Shown: positions 15,406-24,488, counted from the stretch's first letter. The stretch: DNA of 64,000 nucleotides from Nevskia sp. (GCA_016779605.1 JADHNH010000001.1:1-64000), one strand, 5' to 3'. Program-made: numbers and translations. Notes: generated by a model not told the origin, from the sequence alone.

Positions 15406-16113
15406 ATGCGCGAACACGACCGCGCCGTCGCCAGCGGCATCATCGGCCTGATGCTGCTGCTCTGGCTCGGCTTCCTGATGCACCGCTCGCCCGATTTCGC
15501 CGGCAGCGCGTGGGGTGGAGTTTTCGCGGTCTCCGGCGCAGTCCTGATGCTGGTGCCGCTGGTGTACTCGGTGGTGAAGCGCGTCGGCCCGCTGCGGCGC
15601 AGGCTGGCTTCAGGCGGGCGTATGCGCGTGTTCCTGGTCTGGCACATCTATGCGGGGATCGCCGCTGCGATTCTGGCGTTGATCCATACCGGACACAAGT
15701 TCCAAAGCCCCTTGGGTATCGCACTGACCGGCTTGATGCTGATCGTCGCGCTGAGCGGCTTCGTGGGGCGCTATCTGCTGGGATACCTCAGCGAGGACAG
15801 CCGCTCCAAGCGGGATCAGCTCGATGTACTGCACACAGAAGTCCAGCGCCTCACGGCCTACCTGCAGAGCCCCCCAACGCCGGCCGCCGCCAGCGGTGCC
15901 GTGCTGTTTGCCGGAAGGATGCCGGAATCACGGGCACTGCCGTTGATTGAAGCCGTCGCCGACCTGGAATACGCCTTGCGCGTAGAGGATCGAGTGCGCA
16001 CGGTGTTCGGGCACTGGCTCAAGTTCCATCTGGCGATTTCCGCGATGCTGTATGGATTGCTGGCCTTGCACGTGTGGGCGGCCATTGAGTTCGGCCTGCG
16101 GTGGTTCGGATGA
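15406..16113 (+). CDS. cytochrome-b-like membrane protein
   Basis: 235 residues, about five transmembrane segments (about 10-28, 38-56, 75-95, 100-122 and 205-230). Paired His residues occur in helices (FLVWHIYAGI and LIHTGHKF; KFHLAISAM and LLALHVW), the spacing expected of a di-haem cytochrome b of the ferric-reductase/b561 type. It begins three bases after the reductase stop and overlaps the heptahaem gene by four bases, so the three are translated together. Likely role: carry electrons across the inner membrane from the reductase to the periplasmic multihaem protein. The haem sites are inferred. Confidence 0.7.
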   Translation: MREHDRAVASGIIGLMLLLWLGFLMHRSPDFAGSAWGGVFAVSGAVLMLVPLVYSVVKRVGPLRRRLASGGRMRVFLVWHIYAGIAAAILALIHTGHKFQSPLGIALTGLMLIVALSGFVGRYLLGYLSEDSRSKRDQLDVLHTEVQRLTAYLQSPPTPAAASGAVLFAGRMPESRALPLIEAVADLEYALRVEDRVRTVFGHWLKFHLAISAMLYGLLALHVWAAIEFGLRWFG

Positions 16114-16907
16114 ATCGCAACGTGGTTTTGTCGGTCGTGCTCGCGTTCCTGGTCGGCGCGCTGACGGTGGCGATTGCCTGGCGATTTCCGGAACTCCGCG
16201 CTAAGGCGTTCTGGCAGAGGCAAGCAAGCCCCGGCCCACTCTCCGCCGCGCATGCGTTCCTGGACCATCAATGTTCCGCCTGCCACACGCCGGTCAAAGG
16301 TGCCGAGGCGACCAAGTGCATCGTGTGCCATGCCAACAATACGGCCCTGCTCCAGCGGCAAGCCACCGCCTTCCACGCGAGCATCGGCGCGTGTACCCAG
16401 TGCCATGCCGAGCACCAGGGCCGCGTCATTGCGACCGCAGTGATGGACCATCAAAAGCTTGCGCTCATCGGCCTGCACCAGCTTGAGCAACAGGGGGCCG
16501 GAAGCGATGCCCGTCTGCAGCATCACGAGCTGGTCGCCTGGCTGGACTCGCGCGATCCGGTCGCCGCTGTCGCTGCGAATCCGCATCTGACACCTTTGGA
16601 AGGGACACTGGACTGCGGCAGCTGTCACGCCACCCGCGACCGGCACTGGGGGCTCTTCGGCAAGGATTGCGCCCAGTGCCACGCCACGACGCAGTGGAGC
16701 ATCGCCGAATTCCGGCATCCGCCGCCCACTTCGATGGACTGTGCCCAATGCCACCAGGCGCCCCCGAGCCATTACATGGAACACTTCAAGATGGTGTCGA
16801 TGACGGTGGCCGGCCAGGAGAACGTGCAGGTAACCCAGTGTTACCGCTGCCACCAGACCACAGCGTGGAACGACATCCGCTCCGTCGGGCTTTACAAGCA
16901 TCATTGA
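16110..16907 (+). CDS. seven-haem periplasmic cytochrome c
   Basis: 265 residues. An N-terminal uncleaved-looking anchor (about 5-24) is followed by seven CxxCH sites: CSACH 55, CIVCH 70, CTQCH 95, CGSCH 169, CAQCH 187, CAQCH 211 and CYRCH 244. Extra His residues (HHELV, FRHPPP, HYMEH) can serve as distal ligands. The layout resembles the small multihaem c7/c3-like families used in nitrate, metal or quinol redox. Start and stop overlap with the upstream gene as ATGA. It is the periplasmic end of the putative chain reductase, cytochrome b, cytochrome c. The terminal acceptor (copper, iron, hydrogenase partner) is unknown. Confidence 0.9.
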   Translation: MNRNVVLSVVLAFLVGALTVAIAWRFPELRAKAFWQRQASPGPLSAAHAFLDHQCSACHTPVKGAEATKCIVCHANNTALLQRQATAFHASIGACTQCHAEHQGRVIATAVMDHQKLALIGLHQLEQQGAGSDARLQHHELVAWLDSRDPVAAVAANPHLTPLEGTLDCGSCHATRDRHWGLFGKDCAQCHATTQWSIAEFRHPPPTSMDCAQCHQAPPSHYMEHFKMVSMTVAGQENVQVTQCYRCHQTTAWNDIRSVGLYKHH

Positions 16908-16922
16908 GTCGGAACGGTCGCC

Positions 16923-17348
16923 ATGAACTCGTTTCGCAGCTTGATGGAGTGGGTCGGCATCGCTTTCGACGCCACCGGCGTCGCCGTCATCGCCATCGGT
17001 GCGCTGGCGGCGACGTGGCGCAGGCGGGTGCGGACGTCAGAGCCCGGCGCCTCGGGCGTTCGCCAGTTCCGCCAGGAGTTCGGCGGCGCCATCGTGCTGG
17101 GCCTGGAATTCCTCGTCGCGGGCGACATTATCCGCACGGTGGTGGTGGCGCCGACCCTGGAGAACGTCGCAGTGCTGGCCATCATCGTGCTGGTGCGTAT
17201 CGTGCTGAGCCTGGCCTTGCAGATCGAAATCGAGGGGCGCTGGCCCTGGCAGGGGCACGGCTTCGGGGCTGGCGGCGCCGCGCCTTGTACACAATCCACC
17301 GCCGCTACAGCGGCTCCGCGAGCTCACCCAGAGGGAACGCCACCTTGA
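16923..17348 (+). CDS. DUF1622 membrane protein
   Basis: 141 residues with three hydrophobic segments (about 7-28, 55-75 and 80-102). The middle part, RQEFGGAIVLGLEFLVAGDIIRTV, is the recognisable DUF1622 core. The C-terminal 35 residues are Gly/Ala/Pro-rich and probably cytosolic. It starts 15 bases after the heptahaem cytochrome and ends the operon. Its role is unknown. Confidence 0.8.
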   Translation: MNSFRSLMEWVGIAFDATGVAVIAIGALAATWRRRVRTSEPGASGVRQFRQEFGGAIVLGLEFLVAGDIIRTVVVAPTLENVAVLAIIVLVRIVLSLALQIEIEGRWPWQGHGFGAGGAAPCTQSTAATAAPRAHPEGTPP

Positions 17349-17449
17349 TCCCGATTCATCGCCGTCTACCGGCCGGCGGCGCGCGCCGCCGCCACGCCGT
17401 ACCGCAGCGTCGCCGCGGCAACGCTGGCCTTTAACGCAGGAGCAAGCTG

Positions 17450-19138
17450 ATGGAGTCCTTTCTCGACCGTTCGCGCATCGCCTACTTCACCATGGAAGCC
17501 GCCGTGCATCCGCAGATTCCCACCTCCAGTGGCGGCCTGGGCATTTTGGCGGGCGATGCATTGCGCACGGCGGCAGACCTGGATCTGCCGATGGTCGGGG
17601 TGACGCTGGTCAGCCGCGCCGGCTACTTCCGGCAACACTTGTCCCCGGAAGGCCGCCAGTCCGAGTCCGCGGAGGATTGGGAGCCGGGCCGCTGGTGCCG
17701 CCGCGCCGGCGCCAAGACCGTGGTGCCGATCGAGGGCCGCGAGGTCTGGGTTGGGGCCTGGCTCCATGTGCTCGAAGGCAATCGCGGCGGACGCGAGCCG
17801 GTGCTTTTTCTCGATACCGATCTGCCCGAGAACGATCCCGCCGACCGGACAATCACCGCGCAACTCTACGGCGGCGACAGCACCTACCGGCTGAAGCAGG
17901 AGATCGTGCTCGGCATCGGCGGCGTGCGCCTGCTCCGCGGCTTGGGCTTTCGCATCCACAAGTACCACCTGAACGAGGGCCACGCGGCGCTGCTGGCACT
18001 GGAACTGCTGCGTGCCACGGTCCCGCCTAGCGCCGAGTTGCGCGCCGGGGAGCCGCAGTACAACGTGTTGCAGGTGCGCCACCGCTGCAGCTTCACCACC
18101 CACACGCCGGTCGGGGCCGGGCACGACGAGTTTGCCTATGATCTGGTCGCGCGCGTGCTGGGGCCGTTCGTTGAGGATGGCGTCCTGCGCCGGCTTGCCG
18201 GCGAGGCCGCGCTGGATATGACGCACCTCGCGCTGAACCTCAGCGGCTACGTCAACGGCGTCGCCAAGTTGCACGCAGAGACTTCGCGGCGCATGTACCC
18301 GGGCTACGCGGTGCGGGCAGTGACCAACGGCGTGCACGCCCACACCTGGACCGCGCCGAGTTTTGCGGCGCTCTATGATCACCACCTGCCGGGGTGGTGC
18401 CACGAGCCCGAGGTCTTGGTCCGTGTGCGCTGCTGCCTGTCCGACGAAGAAACCTGGCAGGCGCACGCAGCCGCCAAGCGGCGGATGCTGGAACACCTGC
18501 ACAACGCCTTCGGCGTGGCGCTGGCCCCCGAACTGCCCACAATCGGCTTCGCCCGGCGCATGACCTCGTACAAGCGCCCCGAACTCCTGTTCTCCGACCT
18601 GGAGCGGCTGCGGGCCATCGCCCAGCGCTGGCCATTCCAGATCGTATGGGGCGGCAAGGCGCACCCGCGTGACGAGGACGGTAAGCGGCGCATCGAGCAG
18701 GTACACGCGGCGCTGCGCTCGCTCGCGCCCCAGGTTCGCGGGTTCTACGTGCCCAACTACGATATGAGCATGGCGCAGATCCTGATCCCCGGTGTGGACC
18801 TGTGGCTGAACACGCCGCAGCGGCCGCTGGAGGCGTCCGGCACCAGTGGCATGAAGGCGGCCCTCAACGGCGTACCGAGCCTCAGCGTGCTGGACGGATG
18901 GTGGGTGGAGGGCTGTGTCGAAGGCATGACCGGCTGGGCCATCGGGGACGCTGGCGACAGCCCTGCGGAAAGCGAGGCGGAGGCGTTGTACCGCAAGCTC
19001 GAACAGCGGGTGCTGCCGCTGTTCCACCAGGACCGCGCCGGCTGGATCGCGGTGATGAAGGGTGCCATCACCCTGAACGGCTCTCTGTTCAACAGCCACC
19101 GCATGATGCGGCGCTACGCCGCCGAAGCCTACATGTGA
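17450..19138 (+). CDS. glgP: alpha-glucan (glycogen/maltodextrin) phosphorylase, short form
   Basis: 562 residues, ribosome site AGGAGC before the ATG. The N-terminus AYFTMEAAVHPQIPTSSGGLGILAGD is the short-form phosphorylase opening; NEGHAALLALELLR and FTTHTPVGAGHDEF follow. The pyridoxal-phosphate loop is EASGTSGMKAALNGVP near residue 460, with the Lys present. It releases glucose 1-phosphate from storage glucan, saving ATP. It is shorter than the classical 800-residue enzymes. In many proteobacteria this gene is expressed at low oxygen, which matches the FNR boxes nearby, though no box lies directly in front of it. Confidence 0.92.
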   Translation: MESFLDRSRIAYFTMEAAVHPQIPTSSGGLGILAGDALRTAADLDLPMVGVTLVSRAGYFRQHLSPEGRQSESAEDWEPGRWCRRAGAKTVVPIEGREVWVGAWLHVLEGNRGGREPVLFLDTDLPENDPADRTITAQLYGGDSTYRLKQEIVLGIGGVRLLRGLGFRIHKYHLNEGHAALLALELLRATVPPSAELRAGEPQYNVLQVRHRCSFTTHTPVGAGHDEFAYDLVARVLGPFVEDGVLRRLAGEAALDMTHLALNLSGYVNGVAKLHAETSRRMYPGYAVRAVTNGVHAHTWTAPSFAALYDHHLPGWCHEPEVLVRVRCCLSDEETWQAHAAAKRRMLEHLHNAFGVALAPELPTIGFARRMTSYKRPELLFSDLERLRAIAQRWPFQIVWGGKAHPRDEDGKRRIEQVHAALRSLAPQVRGFYVPNYDMSMAQILIPGVDLWLNTPQRPLEASGTSGMKAALNGVPSLSVLDGWWVEGCVEGMTGWAIGDAGDSPAESEAEALYRKLEQRVLPLFHQDRAGWIAVMKGAITLNGSLFNSHRMMRRYAAEAYM

Positions 19139-19247
19139 CCGGCCGGACCGAGGGCCGGTCACGGCACGAGCGAACTGATCCAGATCATTGTCGCCGTGGC
19201 GCTGAGGGCCAAAACTGCCCATGTCTATGGAATCGGAGCGGCGAATC

Positions 19248-19589
19248 ATGAGAACCAGTCGAGCTGTGCTTGTGGTGGTGCTCGCCGCCGCGCTAACCAG
19301 CGGCTGCATCGGCATCGAGACGCGTGACATTAATGAAGCCATTCTCGATCAGAAGATCGCGCAGGCCAGCACCCCAGCGGATCACACCGCGCTCGCCGCT
19401 TATTACGACGCGCAGGCCAGTGAGGCGGATCACCGGGCCGACGCGCGGCGCCGGGCGCGGCACCAGTACGAGCGCTGGCCGCCCGGCCTCTACTACCCGA
19501 TCGGCACGACGCCAAGTCTACTGGACCACTATGACCAGCTCATCGCGGGCTACGAGCAGACCGCAAGGGAGAACCCGCACCTTGGCTAA
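19248..19589 (+). CDS. small lipoprotein, member 1 of a four-paralogue family
   Basis: 113 residues from ATG at 19248, with a ribosome site GGAG 12-15 bases before. Lipobox LTSGCIG. Shared core: ASTPADHTALAAYYDAQAS (about 42-60), then a charged helix with RARHQYERWPPGLYYP, then HYDQLIAGYEQTA. The same TxxDHxxxAxxY core appears in the genes at 21251, 25278 and 25673. Periplasmic, probably alpha-helical; function unknown. A degenerate FNR-like box lies at 19175-19188. Confidence 0.7.
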   Translation: MRTSRAVLVVVLAAALTSGCIGIETRDINEAILDQKIAQASTPADHTALAAYYDAQASEADHRADARRRARHQYERWPPGLYYPIGTTPSLLDHYDQLIAGYEQTARENPHLG

Positions 19590-19663
19590 GTGGCACCAGC
19601 GCATGGCCGAAGACGAAAGCGCGACCACGCCACAGACTCGCTGACACGGAGACAGGACAGGCG

Positions 19664-20974
19664 ATGAAGCTGCTGCTGAACCCACCGGAAAGCCCGCGGC
19701 AGCTGCGCCGGCAGGTGCTGTGGGTGCTGACCGCGGCCGGCATCCTGATCGCCGCGCTGGTAGCGGTGCTTGCTTATGTCGCCGCCGCACAGCATGTCGA
19801 GCGCGCAGCGGTCGGCCGCGTCCAGTCGGCATTCGGCCACTTCGACTCCGCCGCCATGCTGCCGCTGTTTCAGGGAAACTCCGGCGGCTCGCACGAGGAT
19901 CTGTTGCGACAGCTCGACCGCGAGCATTTCGTCGGCATCCGGCTGCGAGACCCGGATGGCCGCGTCCTTGCTCAATTCTGGGCAGACGGCATTGAACCGG
20001 AACTGCGCCAGGCCGCCACCGACGCACGGCCGCGCTTTGCCGGCGACCTGCTGCGGTCGGGGGGCGAGGCCTTCGTGCGCGTAGCGCGCAGCGCGCCGGT
20101 CGGCAGCGCGCCCGGTGGCACCGTGGCCGAAGCGCTCTACCGCCTCGATCCGGAAACCGTCCACTCCATCGACCAGCAAGTGCGCGGCGCCGCTCTGATC
20201 GGTGCGACCACCGTGCTGGTCACCACCGTGCTGCTGTATCCGATTCTGCTCGCACTGAGCCGGCGGGCGCTGCGGCTGTCGCTTGACCTGTTACGGTCCA
20301 ATTTCGACCTGATGCTGACCCTTGGCAGCGCAATCGCCCTGCGCGATGCCGAGACCGACGCTCACAACTACCGGGTCACGCTGTACGCGATCCGCCTGGC
20401 AGAGGCTGTGGGCATGCCGCCGGCGGAGATCGCCGACGTGATCGCCGGCGCGTTCCTTCACGACGTCGGCAAGATCGGCATCCCAGACGCGATCCTGCTC
20501 AAGCCCGGGCCGTTGGCGCCCGAGGAGCTACGCGTGATGCAGCGCCATCCGCTACTCGGCGAGCGCGTCGTCAACAACAATCCCTGGCTGGTGCGCGCGC
20601 GCACTATCGTGCTGTGCCACCACGAGCGCTACGACGGCAGCGGTTACCCCGGCCACCTGGCCGGCACGGCCATTCCGCGCGCGGCGCGGCTGTTCGCGAT
20701 TGTTGACGTGTTCGACGCCCTGACCACGAAGCGGCCCTACAAGCCCGCATTCACCCTCGACCAAGCCCTGCAGATGATGCAGACCGACATGGCGGGCAAA
20801 TTCGACCCGGCGCTGTTGGCGGTATTCACGGCCGGCGTGGAAAGGCTGTTCCTGGAAATCGGACAGGCACCGCCGGGCGAGTTGCAGATAGCGCTCGGGG
20901 ATGCGGTCAGGCGATATTTCCCGGCGGCCGGACCACCCGCTACGCGGCAGCCGCCAGAGCGAGCGCCGGCGTGA
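19664..20974 (+). CDS. HD-GYP-domain cyclic-di-GMP phosphodiesterase, membrane-bound
   Basis: 436 residues. Transmembrane helices near 19-39 and 182-204 flank a periplasmic sensor region of about 140 residues. The cytosolic HD-GYP domain shows AFLHDVGKIGIPD (the HD pair), MQRHPLLGERVV, CHHERYDGSGYPG and FAIVDVFDALTTKRPYK, all catalytic signatures, so it should be active. It hydrolyses cyclic-di-GMP and may couple periplasmic redox or metal state to the motile/biofilm switch. A new cargo protein of this kind in a copper/hydrogenase island is uncommon. Confidence 0.9.
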   Translation: MKLLLNPPESPRQLRRQVLWVLTAAGILIAALVAVLAYVAAAQHVERAAVGRVQSAFGHFDSAAMLPLFQGNSGGSHEDLLRQLDREHFVGIRLRDPDGRVLAQFWADGIEPELRQAATDARPRFAGDLLRSGGEAFVRVARSAPVGSAPGGTVAEALYRLDPETVHSIDQQVRGAALIGATTVLVTTVLLYPILLALSRRALRLSLDLLRSNFDLMLTLGSAIALRDAETDAHNYRVTLYAIRLAEAVGMPPAEIADVIAGAFLHDVGKIGIPDAILLKPGPLAPEELRVMQRHPLLGERVVNNNPWLVRARTIVLCHHERYDGSGYPGHLAGTAIPRAARLFAIVDVFDALTTKRPYKPAFTLDQALQMMQTDMAGKFDPALLAVFTAGVERLFLEIGQAPPGELQIALGDAVRRYFPAAGPPATRQPPERAPA

Positions 20975-21058
20975 CTGTCCTGTGCGGTGGTCGGAGATGC
21001 GCGCAGCCGGATGGGTTACGGGTTGCGGCATCTTGCCGCGCCAGGGCACGCGTCTGCG

Positions 21059-21072
21059 TTGATGTGGATCAA
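21059..21072 (+). promoter_or_regulatory. FNR/Anr-type box (perfect)
   Basis: TTGAT-GTGG-ATCAA. A TACTAG hexamer at 21092-21097 is about 30 bases downstream. It lies in the 276-base gap after the HD-GYP gene and could serve the gene at 21251, together with the second box. Confidence 0.65.
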
Positions 21073-21170
21073 TTGAACGGCGCCATGCCACTACTAGTCT
21101 GCCGTCCTCGCAGGCCAGAACTTCAAAGCGTTCCCTTGCACCGCCTCCCGCATCGGACACGAGGTGCCCC

Positions 21171-21184
21171 TTGACGCAGATCAA
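21171..21184 (+). promoter_or_regulatory. FNR/Anr-type box
   Basis: TTGAC-GCAG-ATCAA, 112 bases after the preceding box. A weak TGAAAT hexamer at 21208-21213 is correctly placed for a class II promoter starting near 21219; the gene begins at 21251. Confidence 0.65.
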
Positions 21185-21250
21185 TGCCTGCAGGTCGCAG
21201 GACGGCGTGAAATGACCAGCTGAAGGCCGATGGACGGAGGGTGGCAATTC

Positions 21251-21640
21251 ATGAACAAACTCGGGTTCAAGGCGGCGGCGCTGGTGTTGTCGCTGACCGC
21301 CGCGGTCTTGGTCGCGTCCGCCTCGGACGTCGATGCAGTGTCCGAGGCCAATGTGGTGCAGCGCGTGCAATCGGCGAAAACCCCTGCCGACCACGAAGCC
21401 ATCGCCCGGTATTACAACGAACTGCTCTCGGCCGCTAGAGCGGGCTTGGACAGGCATCGCAAGCTGAAGGAAGGCTATCGGCGCAGCGCGTACGCGTCGG
21501 CCGAGCCCGGCGTCCTGCCAATGGACCGCCATTGCGATCAGCTGATCCGCGATGACGAGGATGCGGTTAAGACCTATACGGGCTTGCACGATCTACACTG
21601 GAGGTGGGGCAAACAGTTGTCCGACACCGGCAGCCGGTAA
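21251..21640 (+). CDS. small exported protein, member 2 of the paralogue family
   Basis: 129 residues from the ATG at 21251 behind GGAGG (spacing about 9). The signal peptide ends near VASASDVDA, with no lipobox Cys, so this copy is probably soluble in the periplasm while the other three are lipoproteins. The core AKTPADHEAIARYYNEL (about 40-56), then KLKEGYRR and MDRHCDQLIRDDEDAVK follow the family pattern. Function unknown. The gene lies between two FNR boxes and copA. Confidence 0.7.
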   Translation: MNKLGFKAAALVLSLTAAVLVASASDVDAVSEANVVQRVQSAKTPADHEAIARYYNELLSAARAGLDRHRKLKEGYRRSAYASAEPGVLPMDRHCDQLIRDDEDAVKTYTGLHDLHWRWGKQLSDTGSR

Positions 21641-21700
21641 CGCGAAGAACCGGTACGAATGGCTTGCTCGGGCCCTGGCGGCGCTCGATTCCGCCCGTCC

Positions 21701-21714
21701 TTGACCTGGATCAA
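21701..21714 (+). promoter_or_regulatory. FNR/Anr-type box upstream of copA
   Basis: TTGAC-CTGG-ATCAA, centre 21707.5. A TCCAAT hexamer at 21738-21743 places the start near 21749, 22 bases before the likely copA start. Copper-resistance operons usually use CopRS or CueR, so an oxygen-type box here is notable. Confidence 0.7.
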
Positions 21715-21770
21715 TGTCTCCTCGGACGCGGATGGCGTCCAATCCCTGAACGACTCCGGAAGGTATGCAG

Positions 21771-23474
21771 ATGAACACCGATGCGCCATTGATTCTCGGC
21801 CACCACGGCGTCTCCCGCCGCCGCTTCGTGCAGGGCATCGCCGCAGCGGGGGCGCTCGGTGCACTCGCCCTGCCGAAGGGCGCCGCCTGGGCGGTGGCAC
21901 CTAGCGGCAGCCAAGCCGAGCTGCGCGGCACCGAATTCGATCTGGTGGTGGCTCCGCTGCCGGTCAACTTCACCGGCAGCCCCGCCGTGGGCACGGCCAT
22001 CAACGGCCTGCTTCCGGCGCCGGTGCTGCGGGTGCGCGAAGGCGATACCGTCACCCTGCGCGTCACTAACCGGCTCAGCGAGCCGACCGCAATCCATTGG
22101 CACGGCATCATCCTGGACGCGGCGATGGACGGCGTGCAGGGCATGAGCTATCCGGGCATCGCGCCGGGCGAAACCTTCACTTACCGCTTCACCGTGAAGC
22201 AGAGCGGCACCTACTGGTATCACGCTCACACCCTGCACGAACAGACCGGCCTCTACGGCGCGCTGATCGCCGAGCCGCGGCACCCGGACCCGATCGTCGC
22301 CGACCGCGACTACACCGTGATGCTCAGCGACTGGACCGACGAGGACCCACTGGCCGTCTACCAACACCTCAAGAAGATGGGCGCGTACTACAACTACGGC
22401 CAGCCGACGGCCGGGGATTTCTTCGCCGACGCGTCCCGCATGGGTGTCGCAAAGGCGATGGAGAAGCGCAAGATGTGGAACGCCTCGCGCATGAATCCCA
22501 CCGACTTCAGCGACGTGTCCGGCGTGACCTACACCTACCTGATGAACGGCACCGCGCCCGCCGGCAACTGGACCGCTCTGGCCCGTGCCGGCGAGCGCGT
22601 GCGCCTGCGTTTCGTCGGCGCCGGCACGGCGACATTCTTCGACGTGCGCATTCCTGGGTTGAAGCTCACGGTGGTCGCCACTGACGGCCAGCGGGTGGAG
22701 CCGGTCGAGGTCGACGAATTCCGCATTTCCCCGGGTGAGACTTACGACGTCATCGTCCAGCCGCCGGACGACCGCGCCTATACCATCCTCGCCCAGTCGA
22801 TGGACCGCACCGGCTTTGCGCGCGGCACTCTGGCGCCGCGCGCCGGCATGCAGGCCGAAGTGCCCCAGCCCGACGCCCCGGTGTGGCTGACCGAGGTCGA
22901 CATGATGGGCGCGATGGCCGGGATGGCAGACATGCCGGGCATGGACATGGGCCCGCCCGCCCGGCATGCGCGAACCGAGTACGGCCCCGGCATCGACATG
23001 CGCGTGGACTATCCGCGCACCAATCTCGACGATCCCGGCATCGGCCTGCGCGACAACGGGCGGCGCGTGCTGACCTATGCCGACCTGCACACCGTCGGCG
23101 GCGCGCTCGACCCGCGCACCGCCGGCCGCGACATCGAACTGCACCTGACCGGCAACATGGACCGCTTCATTTGGTCGATCGACGGCGTCAAGCTCACCGA
23201 CGCCAAGCCGATCCATTTCCGTTCCGGCGAGCGGCTGCGCGTCATCCTGCACAACGACACCATGATGACCCATCCCATGCACCTCCACGGCATGTGGAGC
23301 GAGCTGGAGGCGCCGGATGGCACGTTCCAGGCGCGCAAGCACACCATCGCCGTGCAGCCGGCGCAGCGCGTCAGCTTTGCCGTAACGGCCGACGCGATCG
23401 GACGCTGGGCCTTCCACTGCCATTTGCTGTACCACATGGCGGCCGGGATGTTCCGTGAAGTGGTGGTGGCATGA
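21771..23474 (+). CDS. copA: CopA/PcoA-type multicopper oxidase
   Basis: 567 residues. Two nearby Mets (21765, 21771); GGAAGG fits the second better. Tat signal SRRRFVQGIAAAGALGALA. Copper motifs: HWHG, YWYHAHT, HPMHLHG and C-terminal HCHLLYHMAAGMF, all intact. A Met cluster MGAMAGMADMPGMDM lies about residues 380-394, similar to the Met-rich domain of PcoA. It oxidises Cu(I) to Cu(II) and binds extra copper in the periplasm. It overlaps copB by four bases. Canonical members of the family are about 600 residues. Confidence 0.95.
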   Translation: MNTDAPLILGHHGVSRRRFVQGIAAAGALGALALPKGAAWAVAPSGSQAELRGTEFDLVVAPLPVNFTGSPAVGTAINGLLPAPVLRVREGDTVTLRVTNRLSEPTAIHWHGIILDAAMDGVQGMSYPGIAPGETFTYRFTVKQSGTYWYHAHTLHEQTGLYGALIAEPRHPDPIVADRDYTVMLSDWTDEDPLAVYQHLKKMGAYYNYGQPTAGDFFADASRMGVAKAMEKRKMWNASRMNPTDFSDVSGVTYTYLMNGTAPAGNWTALARAGERVRLRFVGAGTATFFDVRIPGLKLTVVATDGQRVEPVEVDEFRISPGETYDVIVQPPDDRAYTILAQSMDRTGFARGTLAPRAGMQAEVPQPDAPVWLTEVDMMGAMAGMADMPGMDMGPPARHARTEYGPGIDMRVDYPRTNLDDPGIGLRDNGRRVLTYADLHTVGGALDPRTAGRDIELHLTGNMDRFIWSIDGVKLTDAKPIHFRSGERLRVILHNDTMMTHPMHLHGMWSELEAPDGTFQARKHTIAVQPAQRVSFAVTADAIGRWAFHCHLLYHMAAGMFREVVVA

Positions 23475-24469
23475 CCGCTCATCACAGCTTAATTCGGCAA
23501 TCCGCGGCGAACTTGCTGTGTGGCTTTGTCCTGCTGGCTTCCACCTCCGCGTTCGGCCAGGACGAGCACTCAGGCATGGCTGGGATGTCAATGCAGGCGC
23601 CTGCCACCCCGGAAGCATCGGCGCCGCCGGCTCCCTCCGCAACCAGCGACATGAACGGCATGGACATGGGTGCGACGGGCACCACGGCAACTACGCCCCC
23701 TCCCGCAAAGGGTCAAGGCGCCATGGACATGGGTTCAATGCAAGGCGGCCAAGCGCCGCCCGACGCGCGCGATCCCAACGCCTATGCCGACGGCTACGAC
23801 TACGGCTCGATGCCGGGCATGGAGCAGGCCGACCGGATCATGGTCAACAAGCTCCTGGTCGATCAGCTGGAGTTCGTGCACAGCCGCGAAGGCAACGGCG
23901 TCGCCTGGGACATCCACGACTCGTACGGCGGCGACCAGCAGAAGCTGCTGGTGCGCACGGAAGGCGCCGTCGCCAAGAGTTCCGCCGATTTCACCACCGG
24001 CGCCGAAGCCCTATGGTGGCGCGGCTGGACGCCGTTCTGGGGGACGGTGCTTGGATTGCGCCAGGAGTTCGGACCGGGCGCACATACCCAGGCGGCGTTC
24101 GGCGTCGAGGGGCTGGCACCGTACTGGTTCGACATGGAAGCCACTGCTTATGTCGCCGAAGACGGCCGGCTTTCGGCCCGACTGAAGGGCGGCTACGACG
24201 TGCTGATCACCAACCGGTTGGTCCTCACGCCGGAAGCGGAAACGAATCTGTTCAGCCGCAGCGACGACAAGCGTGGCGTGGGCGCGGGTGTGGCCAACCT
24301 CGAACTGAGCTTGCGGCTGCGCTACGAGTTCAGCCGCAAGTTTGCCCCATACATCGGCGTGGACTGGGACCGCGCCGTGGGCGGCACCGTCGGTCGCCGC
24401 TTGGGCGAGGGCACCGGCGAGCCGGTGAGCAATACCCAGCTCGTCGCCGGCGTGCGGATGTTGTGGTAA
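23471..24469 (+). CDS. copB: CopB/PcoB outer-membrane copper protein
   Basis: 332 residues with an N-terminal signal peptide ending at SAFGQ. The first 110 mature residues are Met/Gly/Pro-rich (GMAGMSMQ, MNGMDMG, MDMGSMQG). The CopB barrel follows, starting near MVNKLLVDQLEFVHS and ending in NTQLVAGVRMLW with a C-terminal aromatic-type membrane anchor. It is translated with copA (ATGA overlap) and acts with it in periplasmic copper handling. CopCD partners are absent. Confidence 0.92.
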   Translation: MTAHHSLIRQSAANLLCGFVLLASTSAFGQDEHSGMAGMSMQAPATPEASAPPAPSATSDMNGMDMGATGTTATTPPPAKGQGAMDMGSMQGGQAPPDARDPNAYADGYDYGSMPGMEQADRIMVNKLLVDQLEFVHSREGNGVAWDIHDSYGGDQQKLLVRTEGAVAKSSADFTTGAEALWWRGWTPFWGTVLGLRQEFGPGAHTQAAFGVEGLAPYWFDMEATAYVAEDGRLSARLKGGYDVLITNRLVLTPEAETNLFSRSDDKRGVGAGVANLELSLRLRYEFSRKFAPYIGVDWDRAVGGTVGRRLGEGTGEPVSNTQLVAGVRMLW

Positions 24470-24488
24470 TCCGGCGAACGCGCCCGCG

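Noticed and set aside
19175-19188. CTGAT-CCAG-ATCAT as an FNR box for lipoprotein member 1
   Set aside because: Two mismatches and no -10 at the proper distance; kept only as a degenerate site in the text.
17366-19342. Minus-strand open frame opposite the glucan phosphorylase
   Set aside because: Same GC-shadow effect; no domain or start signals.
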